Of a stretch of 64,000 nucleotides of DNA, positions 11,135 to 22,939 are shown one piece after another (positions within the stretch are counted from its first letter, which is position 1; the number at the start of each line of letters is the position of its first letter). The notes below the pieces were generated by a model. The model saw only the letters and a list, made by a program, of their open reading frames with translations. It searched no databases and had not been told where the DNA came from. A program made the position numbers and the translations under genes. Source of the DNA: Telmatactis stephensoni. Taxonomy: Eukaryota > Cnidaria > Anthozoa > Actiniaria > Isophelliidae. The stretch covers positions 682,001-746,000 of the forward strand of contig JALIZF010001868.1 of NCBI GenBank assembly GCA_029948255.1. The letters are read 5' to 3'.

Positions 11135-14004
11135 ATGGAAAAACGACTGAAAAGAATACAAAAGTTGTTGGGTGAAATTATGGCAACAGCCGACGACAAG
11201 AAAAAATCGAGTCTTTACTGATCGTCTTGAAAAATTGAGCCTATACAGCGATTCCCTGGGGACGGCTGCAAAGGATTTTCAAGATCGTCTTGAAAAATTG
11301 AGCCGCCTATACATCGATTCCCACGGGACGGCTGCAGAGGATCTTCAGGATGGCCTTGAAAAATTGAGCCAACACATCGATTCCTTTGGGACAGCTGCAG
11401 AGGATTTTCAGGAGCAGAGAATAAAAAGGATTATCTATAGAAGTAAAGGATATTTCTCTTTAACGCATGCCTACTTCCAAGAAGCCATTCATTATTACGA
11501 AAAAGAGAAAACGCTTGCCCAAAAGTTGGGCGACAAAAACAGCGAAGCAAGAATATATTGTGACCTAGGGGCGGTATATAATAACCAAGAGAACTATGCC
11601 AAGGCTATTGAGCTTACTGAAGAGTCTTTGAAAATTGCTGAGAGTATTGGTAACAAAAGTGTACAGGCTTCAGCACATGAAAATCTTGGAGCCGTTTATC
11701 GAAACCTTGGTGACTATGACAAAGCAGCTCAATGTTATCAGCGCCTGTTAGAAATCTTCAAAGACATCAGTTCTCATGATGGAAAAGCTCGAGCTTATAA
11801 TGGTTTGGGAAACGCTAACATGCTGCTTGGTAACTACAATGATGCAATCAAGTATCACAAAAAGGCTCTGAAAATGTACACCGCGATTGCATTTAAAAAG
11901 GGACAAACGAATGCGGTTGGTGATTTGGAAGTAGCCTATGAAATGCTCGGCCATTATCACAAAGCCTTTGAGGATCAAAAGGAAACTCTAAAAATCGTTA
12001 AGCAAAAGGGAAACAAGTTTAAAAAGGGAAGAATTCTTGGACATTTAGGAGCTTGTTTCATTATGATGCCGCATAAGAGGAAAGAAGCAATTCGTTGCTT
12101 GAAACGAAGCCTAAAGATTGCTCAGAACCCGGACGTGAACGACAGACAAAGTGAAGGAAATGCTTACCTAAATCTTGGAAAGTGTAAGATAGCTGCTCAT
12201 CGATATAACAGGGCGTTGGAATTGATTGATAAGCAGATTGATATAGCTATAGACATCAAGGACAAAGGTTTAGAAGCCGAGGGATATTCCAAAAAGGGTA
12301 AGGTTTATCACTTGTTAAAGAACTACCAAGAAGCGATTGGCTGGTATGAAAAAGGCTTAAACATTGCAAAGCACATTGACAGCAAGAAGAAACAAGCTGC
12401 AAACTACCAAGGCCTTGGAAGGGTGTATGCAGACTTATCAATGCTTGGCGGTGAGGACGAGGAAAGAGAACAGCATATTGAAAAGTCCATTGGCTACTTA
12501 AGGGAATCACTTCGATGTAGCGAGGAGCTCTTTGATAATCTCAAAGAACAAGACAGTCTGAAGATATCATTCCTTGAAACGTTTGCCGAGAATTACAAGT
12601 ACCTGACCGAAGTGCTGGTACATAACAAAAGATATGACGAAGCACTTTTGGCAACTGAGCATGGAAGAGCGCGTGCATTAGATGATCGTTTGGCTTTAGA
12701 GTATAACATCAACAAATCAAGATGCACTAGCATCTCTTACTTTGAAGTGAAGAAGATGGCATCCCCACACTGCTCCATCCTTTTTTATTCGTCTTTTCAA
12801 AGTTTATTGTGTATTTGGGCTCTTGACTCCACTCGTTCATCCCCTTTGCTTTTTAAACAAGAAACTGAACTGTCGCCCGACAATTTTTCTGGACTTGTCG
12901 GCAATGCTTATAATGCACTGGGAGTCAGGGAAGTCAAGTGCGAAGATCGATCAATCCAGACAGCCCGAACCCAATGAAAAACAGAAAGTTTCATTTGCCC
13001 AGAAAAATCGTGTCTCAGTGCATCAAACTAAGAAGCTGGTGCATACCAATGCATGGCGATGCATAGCTGACGAAGATCTGTACGACGGCGACAATCCAAA
13101 CCCACTTGAAAGCTTGTACAACGCTTTGATATCTCCAGTGCTACACCTACATACTAAAGACGAGATTGTCATCATCCCTGACGGAGACTTATTCACCGTG
13201 CCATTTGCAGCACTACGAGATCCAATCACCAACCAATTTCTCTCTGAAACAAAGCGGATTCGTCTTGCACCTTCGTTGACATCGCTTAGAGAAATGCAAC
13301 AATGTCCAGCAGACTTTCATAACAAGACAGGCGCACTAATAATTGGAAATCCCCAAGTTGGCCAAGTAATGTTCAGAAAAGAAAGACAGAATGTCCCTGA
13401 CCTTCCGCGTGCACAGGATGAAGCTAAAATGATTGCTAAGTTGTTTCGTGTTGAGCCATTGACAGGAAAACAAGCAACGAAGGACAGAGTCAAACAAGAG
13501 CTACGAAAGGGCAAGGCTATCATTCACTTTGCAGCTCACGGGACAACAGATGGAGAAATATTCCTGACACCATCTACAACTGATGACTTGCCCAGTGAGC
13601 AAGACTACATCCTGACCATGAAAGAAGTCCAGGAAAGTGGTGTTCGTCCTCAACTTGTTGTGCTGAGCTGTTGTCACAGTGGTTGTGGTGAAATCAAAGC
13701 AGAAGGAGTGGTTGGAATGGGTCGCGCTTTCCTTGCTGCAGGAGCTCGTGCTGTAGTAGCATCACTCTGGAACATTGCTGACGAAGCTACCATGGTGTTT
13801 ATGGAAACGTTTTACACTCATTTGAAAGAAGGAGAAAGTGCAAGTAAGAGCCTACAGCAAACTATGAAAGATATGAGAGGAGTGCCAGAATACAGCAACC
13901 CATTGTTCTGGGCTCCGTTTTTTCTGATTGGTGATGATGTTACCATTCATATGTTGGACAACAACAACAACAACAACAAACAAACAGTTTATTTACACAC
14001 ATGA
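11135..14004 (+). pseudogene. TPR-CHAT protein copy 2, two frameshifts
   Basis: This paralog of 2935-5686 has the same acceptor and ATG (11135). An extra C near 11218 shifts the frame after about 28 codons and puts TGA at 11219. Downstream the main frame is open to 12977. It carries three of the roughly 22-residue N-terminal repeats (copy 1 has two) and about eight TPRs. Near 12990-13010 a net 2-base change relative to copy 1 shifts the frame again. The remaining frame to 14004 carries the complete CHAT domain, with HFAAHG and VVLSCCHSG in one frame, and ends in an Asn-rich tail. A start at GTG 11172 would skip the first frameshift, but nuclear genes rarely start at GTG. Copy 2 is therefore broken at its N-terminus and linker, copy 1 in the CHAT domain. 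Confidence 0.8.
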
Positions 14005-14304
14005 TTTGGACAAGTAAGTTAGTAACGAACAAATTGTAAGAACAAATATAAGGAAACAAACTCTTGTCACTGTGGCAAGTACAAGACAAACTACTTACGC
14101 TACAAAATACATTCGGTATTGCACCAAAGTTAATAGAGCAGAATGGTAAACTTCATAAGGACTAACAAAGGAGTAAACATAAAGGTTGAGCAGGGCTTGT
14201 CCGCGTGCACAATTTTTGTTTGTTTGTTTGTTTTGCCAACATTTATTATGCTGATGTAACCCAAACGTTTTCATTGGTTGATTATTATTGTCTGGTATGT
14301 AGCT

Positions 14305-14608
14305 ATTTCAAATAAGGTTGATGGGACGAATGGCGAATGACAATCGGCGATAGGTGATTGCACGACCGAAAGGAAATCTGGGGTAACAAGAATTGCTTCA
14401 TTTTCATTGATTAAATACCCACGCAATTAATGCCGGTACCATGTAGCAAAGACCTTATTGGACACAATGGTCGATAGTCGATTCATATCTCTGCGCCGGA
14501 TAGCGGTCTAATAGCGTGACCACAGTTCCTTTCGGTCGCGCAATCACCATTCGCCGGTCGCCATTCGCCGTTCGTCCCGTCAACCTTTTCTGAAATAGTA
14601 GGAATGTG
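14305..14608. mobile_element. MITE, about 300 bp
   Basis: The arms are inverted repeats: ATTTCAAATAAGGTTGATGG near 14308 against the segment ending CCTTTTCTGAAAT near 14597. Both arms hold the words GGGACGAA, GGTGATTGC and CGACCGAAAGGAA in opposite orientation. There is no coding capacity. Confidence 0.75.
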
Positions 14609-14867
14609 TTTCTTTTGTGCGTGGTCAAGGTTGGGAAAGTGAGAAAAAAAGATAGAGCAATGAATGTAGCTGGGCTTCAGAACCATCTCTTCCTCTTAAC
14701 TTTGCTCGCAAAGGGAATTTATCTAATGGACGTAGAAGCACCAAGGAAATAATGACTTGAGATGAAATTAAAATTATTATTCTAATTAGAATATATAATC
14801 TAGAATGTATGAGGTTCTTCAGTAGCCTGAGGAGAGAGGGAGGAAAAGGAAAACTCCTGCTGGTGTT

Positions 14868-15092
14868 TTGTTTGTTTGTTTGTTTATTTGTTCGTTTGTT
14901 CGTTCGTTCGTCCGTCCGTCCGTCCGTCCGTCCGTCCGTCCGTCCGTCCGTCCGTCCGTCCGTCCGTCCGTCCGTCCGTCCGTCCGTCCGTCCGTCCGTC
15001 CGTTCGTTCATTCGTTCGTTTGTTCATCCGTTCGTTCATTCATTCGTTTGTTCGTTCGTTCATTCATTCGTTCGTTCGTTCGTTCGTTCAGT
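14868..15092. repeat. GTTT/GTTC/GTCC tetranucleotide microsatellite
   Basis: The block grades from GTTT through GTTC into about 100 bases of pure GTCC and back to GTTC. Long Arg/Pro/Ser/Val-type open frames on both strands are products of the repeat. 15100-15790 holds no gene or structured element that I can support. Confidence 0.95.
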
Positions 15093-15799
15093 CAATTAGT
15101 ACATATTATTTTCCCTGAGCTCAGAGCCTCGGTTGGCCGGCCCTACTGCATGCTCACTATCACTCATCTAAAATCGAAAGTGAGCTATTGAAGGCTATTG
15201 ACAGACCCAACATAAATTTCTATTATTTTGTATTTATTTATTTATTTTGTTAATCTCCTAGTATTAGTGAAAACCATTTTTTAGGAGTAAACTTATCGAA
15301 GTACATCAGTGTTGTGATACGCTTTGGTAATAACAGAACAAAGGAAATTAATGCTTGACATTGCGTGAAGCGGTGTTCAAACACATCCATCATATTGAAA
15401 CCAATATTGTCGCAAGTGTTTCTACGGGCCTTCAACTGATCAACATGTTGCAAATGTAGTTACCGATTTGCTGTTAGTATATTTTTTCGATACTTTACAT
15501 CAATGGCAAAGCAAGCAACGTTAAATTCAATTTTAATTTTAACGTAGAATTGCATTTATTAATCAACTTTTACAAAAACAGTACAAAAAGAATACAAATT
15601 TTAAAAATTTGAAACGACCATTTGGCCGCGAGCATAAAAAATTATAAATCTAGCTATGAAGTTTATAATCATTTTTGGTACTGTTTAATACAGCAAACAA
15701 TTAATATGTTCCAGTGACGTCCCTAAGGGGAGGGGCAAGGGGTTCCGGAATCCCCCTTTTCAACTTTCCAACAATGAGAATTAGGTGTACATCCGCGTC

Positions 15800-15996
15800 T
15801 AAAGCCCGCCGCACACGTTGAGAAACTGTGTGAGGAAACTGCCACGCGAGGCACTTTTCTCACCGTGTGCTCTTTTACCTGCTCTATTTTTGGCCTCATG
15901 TAGCCAAAGATGCAACGTCTGCGGCGAGAAATCGTCTGAGCTAATTGTCTCGCGTGGTAGTTTCCTCACAGTTTCTCGTCGTGTGCGGCGGGCTCA
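15800..15996. mobile_element. MITE, about 195 bp
   Basis: The ends AGCCCGCCGCACACG and CGTGTGCGGCGGGCT are perfect inverted repeats. The inner GAGAAACTGTGTGAGGAAACT and CTCGCGTGGTAGTTTCC stretches are also inverted copies. There is no gene inside. Confidence 0.85.
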
Positions 15997-16814
15997 ACGC
16001 GTTACATATGACTGCATAAATTTATTGAATTTTCTTGAGTGACTTATTTAGGACAAGATGGAACCCCTTCCTTTTAAGAAATCTGGGGACACCCCTAGCT
16101 GTGTTTCAAAGGAATTTTCTCTGAAATACAGTTATTTTAATGTTAAATTGTTTGCAACTTGAAAATTGATTATTACATTCTGTTACATTAAAGTAACTGA
16201 ATCGTATTAAGAGAAGATTTTTTCCAATATTGAGTAATGGCTGAAAGTGCCAAAAACTAGCCCCTCGTGCAAGTTTTCATTCAAATTTTCGTTTTGGATT
16301 AATACTCAAATTCTATTTTTATCAGTTAGGAATTGTTCTACTAAGATACAATACCTGTTTAAAACAGTCTTTTGAATTGTACAAAGTGGTTATCCTGTGT
16401 TTTTATTCAAATTTAGCAACTTTCAAGCTGAATGTAAGAAATTATATGGCAAATGAGCGAAGGAAGGCCTAAAACTCATTTTCGATTCAAATTCTCGCTT
16501 TGGATTAACACTTTTATCCAAATTTTATTAATCAAAACCACTTACAAACAACCTAAACTTTCTGAAAGTAACTTTAGCTTTGTACAACAGTTATTCTTCA
16601 TCTAAATAGTTTTTGTTGCCCAATGCTTGAACGTGAAAAAAATCTCCTCTTAATGTAAAAATGGCTTGCATGTTCAACTTGAATATTGAAAGTTTTCATG
16701 TGCTCAGCTGCCCAATTCTTTTTAAGTATTCGTAGCTAGACTGCGCACACTCAACGCTATGTTACTAGATTTAATGTTCGGTAAAAATGTCCCACATGGT
16801 AAAGAATAAATGAC
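15997..16814. other. Intergenic / 3' flank of carboxypeptidase gene
   Basis: This is AT-rich DNA without a supported gene. On the minus strand an AATAAAA signal (plus-strand TTTTATT near 16521) could end the transcript of the gene beginning at 22699. Confidence 0.4.
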
Positions 16815-19800
16815 TTAACCACGTGTCGGGGCCTTGATCTTCTTGCATTGTTTTAACCGGAAAAAGTAGCCACGCCCTGGTGACGTCATGAAGTATCTCT
16901 TGGCTTGATAAGATCCATTAGTGCCCAGTCTATCAGGTTTGTCGAGCTCAACGCCAGCAATCAAGTACTTTTTGTTATGTGGGAACTTGGGTAAATAGCC
17001 GACCCACCTCAGATATCCTTGTTTGGCGTGCTTTTGCTTTGGTAACTCACATGACACCCTCGAGCCAATCACATCATGGAAGCGTTTATTTGTCTTCACC
17101 AGTCTATCTCGTTTGTGCCTGGTGGTAATTTTCTTTGTCTTTTGCTTTGTCATTATTTTCTTTGCTGGTGGGGATGGTGATGGTGGTGATGGTGGGGGTG
17201 ATGGTGGGGGTGATGGTGGGGGTGATGGTGGGGGTGATGGTGGGGGTGATGGTGGGGGTGATGGTGGGGGTGATGGTGGTTGTGATGGTTGTGATGGTGG
17301 TTGTGATGATGATGGGTTTGGTGGTGGTTGTGGTTGTACATCGGCTGCTGTTGTTGTTGGTGGTGGTTGTGATGGTTGTGATGGTGCTGCATCTGCTGTT
17401 GTTGTTGTTGGTGATGGTGGTGATGGTGGTGGTGGTGGTGGTGGTCCTTTTTGCAACTTGTTAGGGTTGTCTTTTTGTAATGTTTTTGGTGTATTGTGAA
17501 CCTTTGTGGCTGATTGCGTCATTTTAGGGACATTTTGGGCAGCTGGCGATGTTGGTTGAGGAAGAGCTGGCTCTAGCGCCTGCGCAAGACTGCTATTATT
17601 TTCCAGTGAGAACGCAGGCTCAGGCAGAGTTTTGGTGGGGGTGTTGGTTTGTTCTTCTGTGTCGCCACTAATTTCACCTGATTGCTCGAACTCCTTGAGA
17701 GCTTTGTCATTGTCATCTAGAACAGACTGTCCACTGATCTCCTCTGTCATCTCATTGATCTCGGACCTGAAAAATGTGATCCAGTTTTTTTGTTTGTTGT
17801 TGTTTTTAAGATAAAGGCAGGAGAGCCTAACCAGTAAACTGAGTCATGGGAGTCACGTGATATGACGTGTTGCCCCGCTTTTTGAACTATTTTAGAATTT
17901 CCGTTCTATCACGAGCCACTGAAAAGAACTGAATATTTACCATGCATTCGCTAGCGCGGGTTACTACGTCATGTATGACCACATGCAATGTCACTATTCA
18001 AGTTACACAATAGTCCCATTTCATGGGGTCATACATGAAGTTGTAAGCCCTGAAGTAGACCAAAACGAGTTCCAAATATAGCTTAAATGTGGGGCAACAC
18101 ATCAAAGGGTTGTACAAGAACGCATGCGCAGTCAGAGTCTCCTGGTTGTATTTCTCTTTGCATACAACATTTATATCCCTTCAACAAACAGCCCCTTCTT
18201 ATTTGGATCAATTTAATCCTTTAAAAGGAAAATGCGAAATAGTGATGAAACTTTACAAACTAAATGTGATCGATAAACGAGAAAACCTTGATTTTGAGCA
18301 GAGCCTTGATCGTGCACAATCTTGTTTGGTGAGGCGTGGATTCAGTGAAACTGGCCTTAGCGTTTTTCAGAAAACACTCACAGGAGGTAATTTTGTTATG
18401 AAGATGCCTTAATTTGAGATTTATCTAAATTATTTATTCCCAGCTCGTTGCTCAGGAAAGCGCAAGCTCATATAAATGTTTGGATCCGTGCCTGTTTATT
18501 TTCATCTATAAGGGATTCAAAACAAGGCTAAGTAATCCAGGGCAAAGGGGATTAGGTTTCCTGTGTTCGTAACACAGGAAATCCAATCTTCTTAAAATCC
18601 CGGCTTTACGCTCGAACAAAGACTTGCTACACAAGCATAAGCGATCACGATTGCGGATAGTGAGACTCACAACTCATATTAAAGTACCAAAGGAAAGGTC
18701 GATCGTTACCTAGGGTTGGGCTGTAGTGGAATGGGTTGTAGGTTACGTTCATCTCGATCACCGTGTTGGTTATGAACCACGTGCTCTCTAGGGTCAGGTG
18801 ACATGTCAATCATGAAGTCTTCACCATTCTGCAATGAAAAACACGTATAAGAATCAGGGTCGGATCCAGGATTATCTTAGGGAGGGGGTGCACCATCATA
18901 TAAATTGGAAACTGCCGAGAGGATATTTTTGAAAAATATTGAGAAAGAAGGACTCAAAGTCGTTTCAGGAGGGGTGCACACCCCCTGCACCCCTCCCCTA
19001 AATCCGCACTTGAGAATGAAGATACAAAGTGGTTCCACCACGTACACGTGCAATTGGACGAAGCAAAAGTATAGAAGTCACGATAAAGATTTTTCATTTC
19101 CATTGTTTGACCCTTACTCCCCTCAAACCAGTAATTTCTATTTTCATGCTTCCAAGCCATTCCAACATTGATGATTTAGAAGATTAAGATTTTTCAGAAT
19201 TTTCTTAAAAACTTATCGATAATTAATTAGTTTTCAATTATTAGCCTTTGAATACCGCGACGTCGCTTCAGCCATATTAAAGCAAAATTAAAGCGACCAT
19301 ATTTTACGTCGATAACTCATGACAGTAATTTGAGTAACTGATAAACTTGAGGTCGACGGTGCGCTCATTTTACTCCCCTCTCTCTATCAGTGCTCCGCTT
19401 TAATGGTGTTTAAAGCTAATTAAAGCTATACACGGAAAGGAAAGAAGTTGAAACAAAGATGTGAGATCCGGGAATCGAACTCTGGACCTCTTGCATCGAA
19501 GGCCGCGCACTAACCAACTGTGCCATCCTTGTTCCTTTAAAATTAATATTAAAATATTGGAAACACAGGTAGCCCGGTTAAACATAGACAGACAGACAGA
19601 CAGACCACTTACCATAACTCTAGAGACAAAATCGTTGTTTACACCCACTAACTTTGGCCGCAGCTCGTCAGACGATCTCAGGGTAAAGTTCACGTACTTT
19701 TCAATCTCGCCACCTTTCAACTCAACAATTTTCGTCTGTGGTTCGAAGCCTTTGGCTGACGCGGTGATGTCATAGGAGCCTGGTACGAGTAGTCTCCAGT

Positions 19801-22699
19801 AATCCCCGTCCTTAGCGGTTGTGACGTCATGGCGACGATCAGCGATGCGCACCACAGCATCCTTGATTGGAACGCCTTTTGTTGTCTTGACAAACCCGTG
19901 TATACCGGTATGAACCTGTTTGCAAGGAATACTGTTCATTATTTAAGGTGCAATAGAGGTCCCTACCCATCCCTCTCGGGAAAAAGGAGGACAAGTACAA
20001 ACAACATACGCAAACACACTATCGCTTTTATCACATAGATGCGGGACGCAAGACAAGTACTACTTGAGTAGCATCACCGACATAAGGCATACATCCAAAC
20101 CATTCCCGATGAATAGCGTACAAGGGAAACGGCATACGACAGAGAGGATCACGTGATCTGCTTTTCTGCGCCTGGCGTTGCATTTTTAACTTGAAGGTGA
20201 GTCATTTCGCATTGGCCGTAAACGCAGAGTGCCAGGTGCGCGTGTATGAAAACACTTACAGTTATGCAAGAGATACCAACAAATTTTGATTTTTGAAAAT
20301 TCGTATCTCCTTGATTTTTCAACTTATATCCTTCAAAATTCACAGTTTTACTGATTTTGATGTGCTCTTTCCAGCCATGGTCATTGATTTTAAGTTTGGG
20401 AACTTTTGGAATTCCATGAAAAAGCCGTTAGTATGAAATGACTGTAGCAATTCACAAAATACGTCATTTACACGTATAAGATTGCAGAATACGTCTTGGT
20501 AACAGTCGTATTCGGATTCAGCATGAAAAATTAGTTAAGAATAGTTATGTTACCAGCCTCTACCCCAAAATGCCTTCTGCACTTTTTGCGATCGACTTTT
20601 TCAGTTTTGCGCCTTGTCTAATTTTTCTGCGAATTAGATCAAACAATTCGAGATATCAAACGATTTTTAAAAATGGCTTTATGAGACAAATTGGTCATAA
20701 ATCCAAAATTCTAAGGTGAATTTTTTTCTTATTTTGTTAATCAAGTAGAAAGTCATAGAGGACCACATACAACATGTATCGCGCCAAAAAGCTTCAAAAG
20801 TTAGCAACTACATCTAGTAGACGTACGTTTGAGCTGCCAAGGTAAAACCCTCATGGTTTGTTAATTTATTCAAAACAACACCTTACTATCTGTTGCAAAA
20901 TCCGTACGGGATCTAGACTTTTGGGAATAAAGACAGTAGTTCTCTGAATACAATTGCTTCTGAGTCTAAATCCCGTGTGGAATTTTGCAACAGATAGCAA
21001 GGTGTTGTTTTGAATAAATTAACAAACCATGAGGGTTTTGCCTTGGCAGCTCAAACGTCGACTCGATGTACATAGTTGCTAACTTTTGAAGCTTACTGAA
21101 TTATACCTAGTGCAGCAAAGACAACGACACTTGGCAACAGGTATGTTAACATCTTGTTCTATCCCATACCTAGAAAATTTCACGAAACAATTCGACAGAA
21201 TTTGTAGAAGTCGAAGGAATACAAATTCGCAACGTTCGCCTTGTGGTCAAAAAAATTACTCCCCAAGTTTGCTTAAGGATAACATTGGCGTTTAGCTTCT
21301 CATGTCTCTAAATTTTTCTCATAAAGCCATTTTTAAAAATCGTCTGATATCTCGAATTGTTTGTTCTAATTCGCAGAAAAATCATTATCGGTACAAATTT
21401 CAAGGCTTGTAGACAAATGGCTGCAAATTTCTCAGAAATCAGTCAAGGATTTGATGTAAAAAGACGCGATTGAAATCAATGCCCAACAAACAAATCAATA
21501 GGTACGGGCCACCTTAAATGAGAAAAAAATTAAGAAATAATAAATATGTATCATCATCATCATCATTATTATTATTATCATCATCAACGTAAAGTGATCA
21601 AGCATTACGGTGATGATGATGATGATGATGACCATGATACAATGTCAATTTTTCCAAAACTTCTCACCTGTTCAATGAGCTTTATCAACGCCATTTTATT
21701 GTCTTCCCAGTATTTCTTCAATTTCTCGGCCTTTGGGAACCTTTCACATCCAACCTCCACGGTTATCTCAAAATCATTGGAATGGACATAGTTATAATCC
21801 TGCATTCCACCAGAAATACTAAACCAGCTAGCACCATTCGTTATGCCATCAATGAAATTCTCCTCCTTTATATTCGTGCAGTTCCACTTTGGGTTCGCCA
21901 GATGCATGATGGGGTGTGCCAGGGAGTACGTCTTAGCTAATTTCCTAAAAACATCGTCGTCTGGGGTAGCGCTGTACAGACTTTGCCCGGATGGAGAATC
22001 GTCATACGGGTATATTGCAACCAAAGCCCCGGTATGTAAACTCGTAGATAGCACAAAAGGATAGTCCTTAATCCATTTCATGACCGCGCGAGTCTCGGGC
22101 TGACGAGGCCCTTGGGTACTCGGGAAGAATTGGTCGGGAAAATTACGATTCAAGTCCACGCCATGTGCGTTTCTTCGGCCGATAAAGCTATGACCACGCC
22201 CTCGCACGGACGCCACTTCGTACCCGTCAGGGTTCATGCTCGGGAAGATATGAATCCTCGTGGTATCGATAAGCTTTTTTATCTCCATATCTTTGTTGTA
22301 GTTCTCACAGAGGTATTTAATCAACTGGAGTAATAGTTCTTTGCCAATTACCTCGTTACCATGGATATTTCCAATGTATTTCATTTCCGGTTCTCCTGGC
22401 TCGTGTTTCCCAGGGTTGTTGGAGATGTCCATCACCCAAAGCCTGCGATTCTGTACGCTGTAGCCGATAGAATACAAGCGAGTTATAGCAGGGTATTTCT
22501 TGGCGAAGTACTCCAAGAACCAAGTCATTTGCTCATAGTTGTGATGTTTAAAGTTCTCGATTTGCAACAACTGGGATACAACGTTTTTATCTATAGTGGA
22601 ATTAGCTGTGGTGTTTTTCACTAATTTCCCTCCAGGATTTAAGGGGCTTGCCTGTGAGAATTGCCACAAAGCGAACGTCCAAACTACGAACGCGTTCAT
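16815..22699 (-). CDS. Secreted M14 carboxypeptidase with C-terminal CAP-Gly-like exon
   Basis: Predicted exons: 22699-21668, 19915-19613, 18828-18710, 17766-16815 (801 aa). All junctions are GT-AG and phases agree (0, 0, 2). The ATG at 22699 was chosen over upstream in-frame codons because it gives a signal peptide ([18 protein letters not shown]). Exon 1 is an M14 N/E-type catalytic domain: zinc ligands in IHGNE (about residue 113) and SLHTG, substrate-binding DLNRNFPDQ, catalytic Glu in FEITVEVGC (about 315). Exon 2 is the transthyretin-like domain ([10 protein letters not shown] to VNFTLRS). Exon 3 is a short polar linker. Exon 4 is acidic, then Pro-rich (many SPPP repeats), then basic, ending in a CAP-Gly-like domain ([32 protein letters not shown]). 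Known N/E carboxypeptidases act in the secretory path or outside cells, whereas CAP-Gly modules are cytosolic. No membrane span separates them here. The exon 1-2 model is firm; joining exons 3-4 is inference. Confidence 0.7.
17155..17450 (-). repeat. Coding Pro/Ser repeat (CCACCATCACCC units)
   Basis: Inside exon 4 of the carboxypeptidase/CAP-Gly gene, a 12-base unit repeats about eight times from 17175 and encodes PPPSP on the minus strand. Looser Pro/Gln/Thr-rich coding continues to about 17450. Antisense Gly/Asp-rich and His-rich open frames over the same bases are shadows of this repeat. The number of units is likely to vary between individuals. Confidence 0.85.
17855..18118. mobile_element. 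Palindromic element in intron 3
   Basis: GTGTTGCCCCGCTTTTTGAAC near 17867 is inverted relative to GTTCCAAATATAGC...GTGGGGCAACAC near 18069-18101. GTCATGTATGACC near 17968 pairs with GGTCATACATGA near 18026. It lies in the intron between exons 4 and 3 of the minus-strand gene. A 107-codon frame at 18089-18412 has no recognisable content. Confidence 0.65.
18568..18598. repeat. Short perfect hairpin
   Basis: GATTTCCTGTGTTACGAAC-type arms: GGTTTCCTGTGTTCGTAACACAGGAAATCC forms a nearly perfect stem with a four-base loop. Intronic, function unknown; possibly the remains of a small palindromic insertion. Confidence 0.5.
18855..19018 (+). mobile_element. Dispersed repeat, GGATCC...CTCAAAGTCG family, copy 1
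   Basis: It shares GCGGATCCA/GTCGGATCCA, GATTATCTT, GGACTCAAAGTCGT and a C-rich run of CACCCCCTGCACCCCT units with 51720-51978. The two copies are in the same orientation. It is intronic in the minus-strand carboxypeptidase gene. Confidence 0.6.
19345..19548 (-). mobile_element. tRNA-derived SINE, copy 1
   Basis: On the minus strand a tRNA-like head holds an A-box-like GCACAGTTGGTTAGTGCGCGG and a B box (AGTTCGATTCC), then ACTTCTTTCC and a non-tRNA body including GCGGAGCACTGAT. The same order occurs on the plus strand at 49210-49410. A shared body after a tRNA-like head marks a SINE, not a tRNA gene. The copy lies in intron 2 of the carboxypeptidase/CAP-Gly gene. Confidence 0.75.
20600..21400. 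mobile_element. Long fold-back in carboxypeptidase intron 1
   Basis: The arms are inverted over about 300 bases. Left-arm words AATTAGATCAAACAATTCG (20632), TTTTTAAAAATGGCTTTATG (20666), GAGCTGCCAAGG (20830) and GGTTTGTTAATTTATTCAAA (20855) all recur in reverse complement between 20995 and 21390. The centre is near 20935. The element sits in intron 1 of the minus-strand carboxypeptidase gene, so that pre-mRNA would carry a very long hairpin. Confidence 0.8.
21545..21640. repeat. CAT/ATT and GAT trinucleotide repeats
   Basis: Short microsatellites just inside intron 1: (CAT)n to (TAT)n from 21549 and (GATGAT)n near 21610-21630. Non-coding. Confidence 0.8.
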
Positions 22700-22921
22700 C
22701 GTGCCCTTCTTCACTGAACACAGACACAAATTCGCTGACCTAGTTCTGACTGTGTATCCCCGAATAAACACGTTTCAATTTCAAGCGATGACATCGGCGT
22801 ACCATCCTATCTGCGTGTTTGTTTTCAAGAGTTCGTTCTTTCATCTTTATTTAGGGGATTTGACTTGAATGGTTTTTTGACTGCCTTAAGCCTTGGGTGT
22901 GGCGCTGTTAAATAGTATGCA

Positions 22922-22933
22922 CCTATATATAGG
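22922..22933 (-). promoter_or_regulatory. TATA-like element, minus carboxypeptidase gene
   Basis: CCTATATATAGG is a perfect palindrome about 225 bases upstream of the ATG at 22699 and the only strong TATA-type word there. It would place a minus-strand start near 22895. Being symmetric it gives no direction by itself. Confidence 0.35.
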
Positions 22934-22939
22934 ATACAA

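Noticed and set aside
11172..12977. Intact TPR gene starting at GTG 11172
   Set aside because: The alignment with copy 1 shows the true ATG at 11135 and a one-base insertion at 11218; GTG starts are not expected in animal nuclear genes.
14809..15191. Long Arg/Pro/Ser/Val-rich open frames on both strands
   Set aside because: They are translations of the GTCC/GTTC microsatellite and open in several frames at once.
17023..17499. Gly/Asp-rich, Val/Met-rich and His-rich open frames over the CAP-Gly exon
   Set aside because: They lie over the repeat encoding the Pro-rich tract of the minus-strand gene, whose frame alone connects to a domain and splice sites.
19478..19535. Possible tRNA gene
   Set aside because: The head has A and B box-like words, but it is followed by a body shared with 49205-49430, so it is a SINE; the cloverleaf is imperfect.
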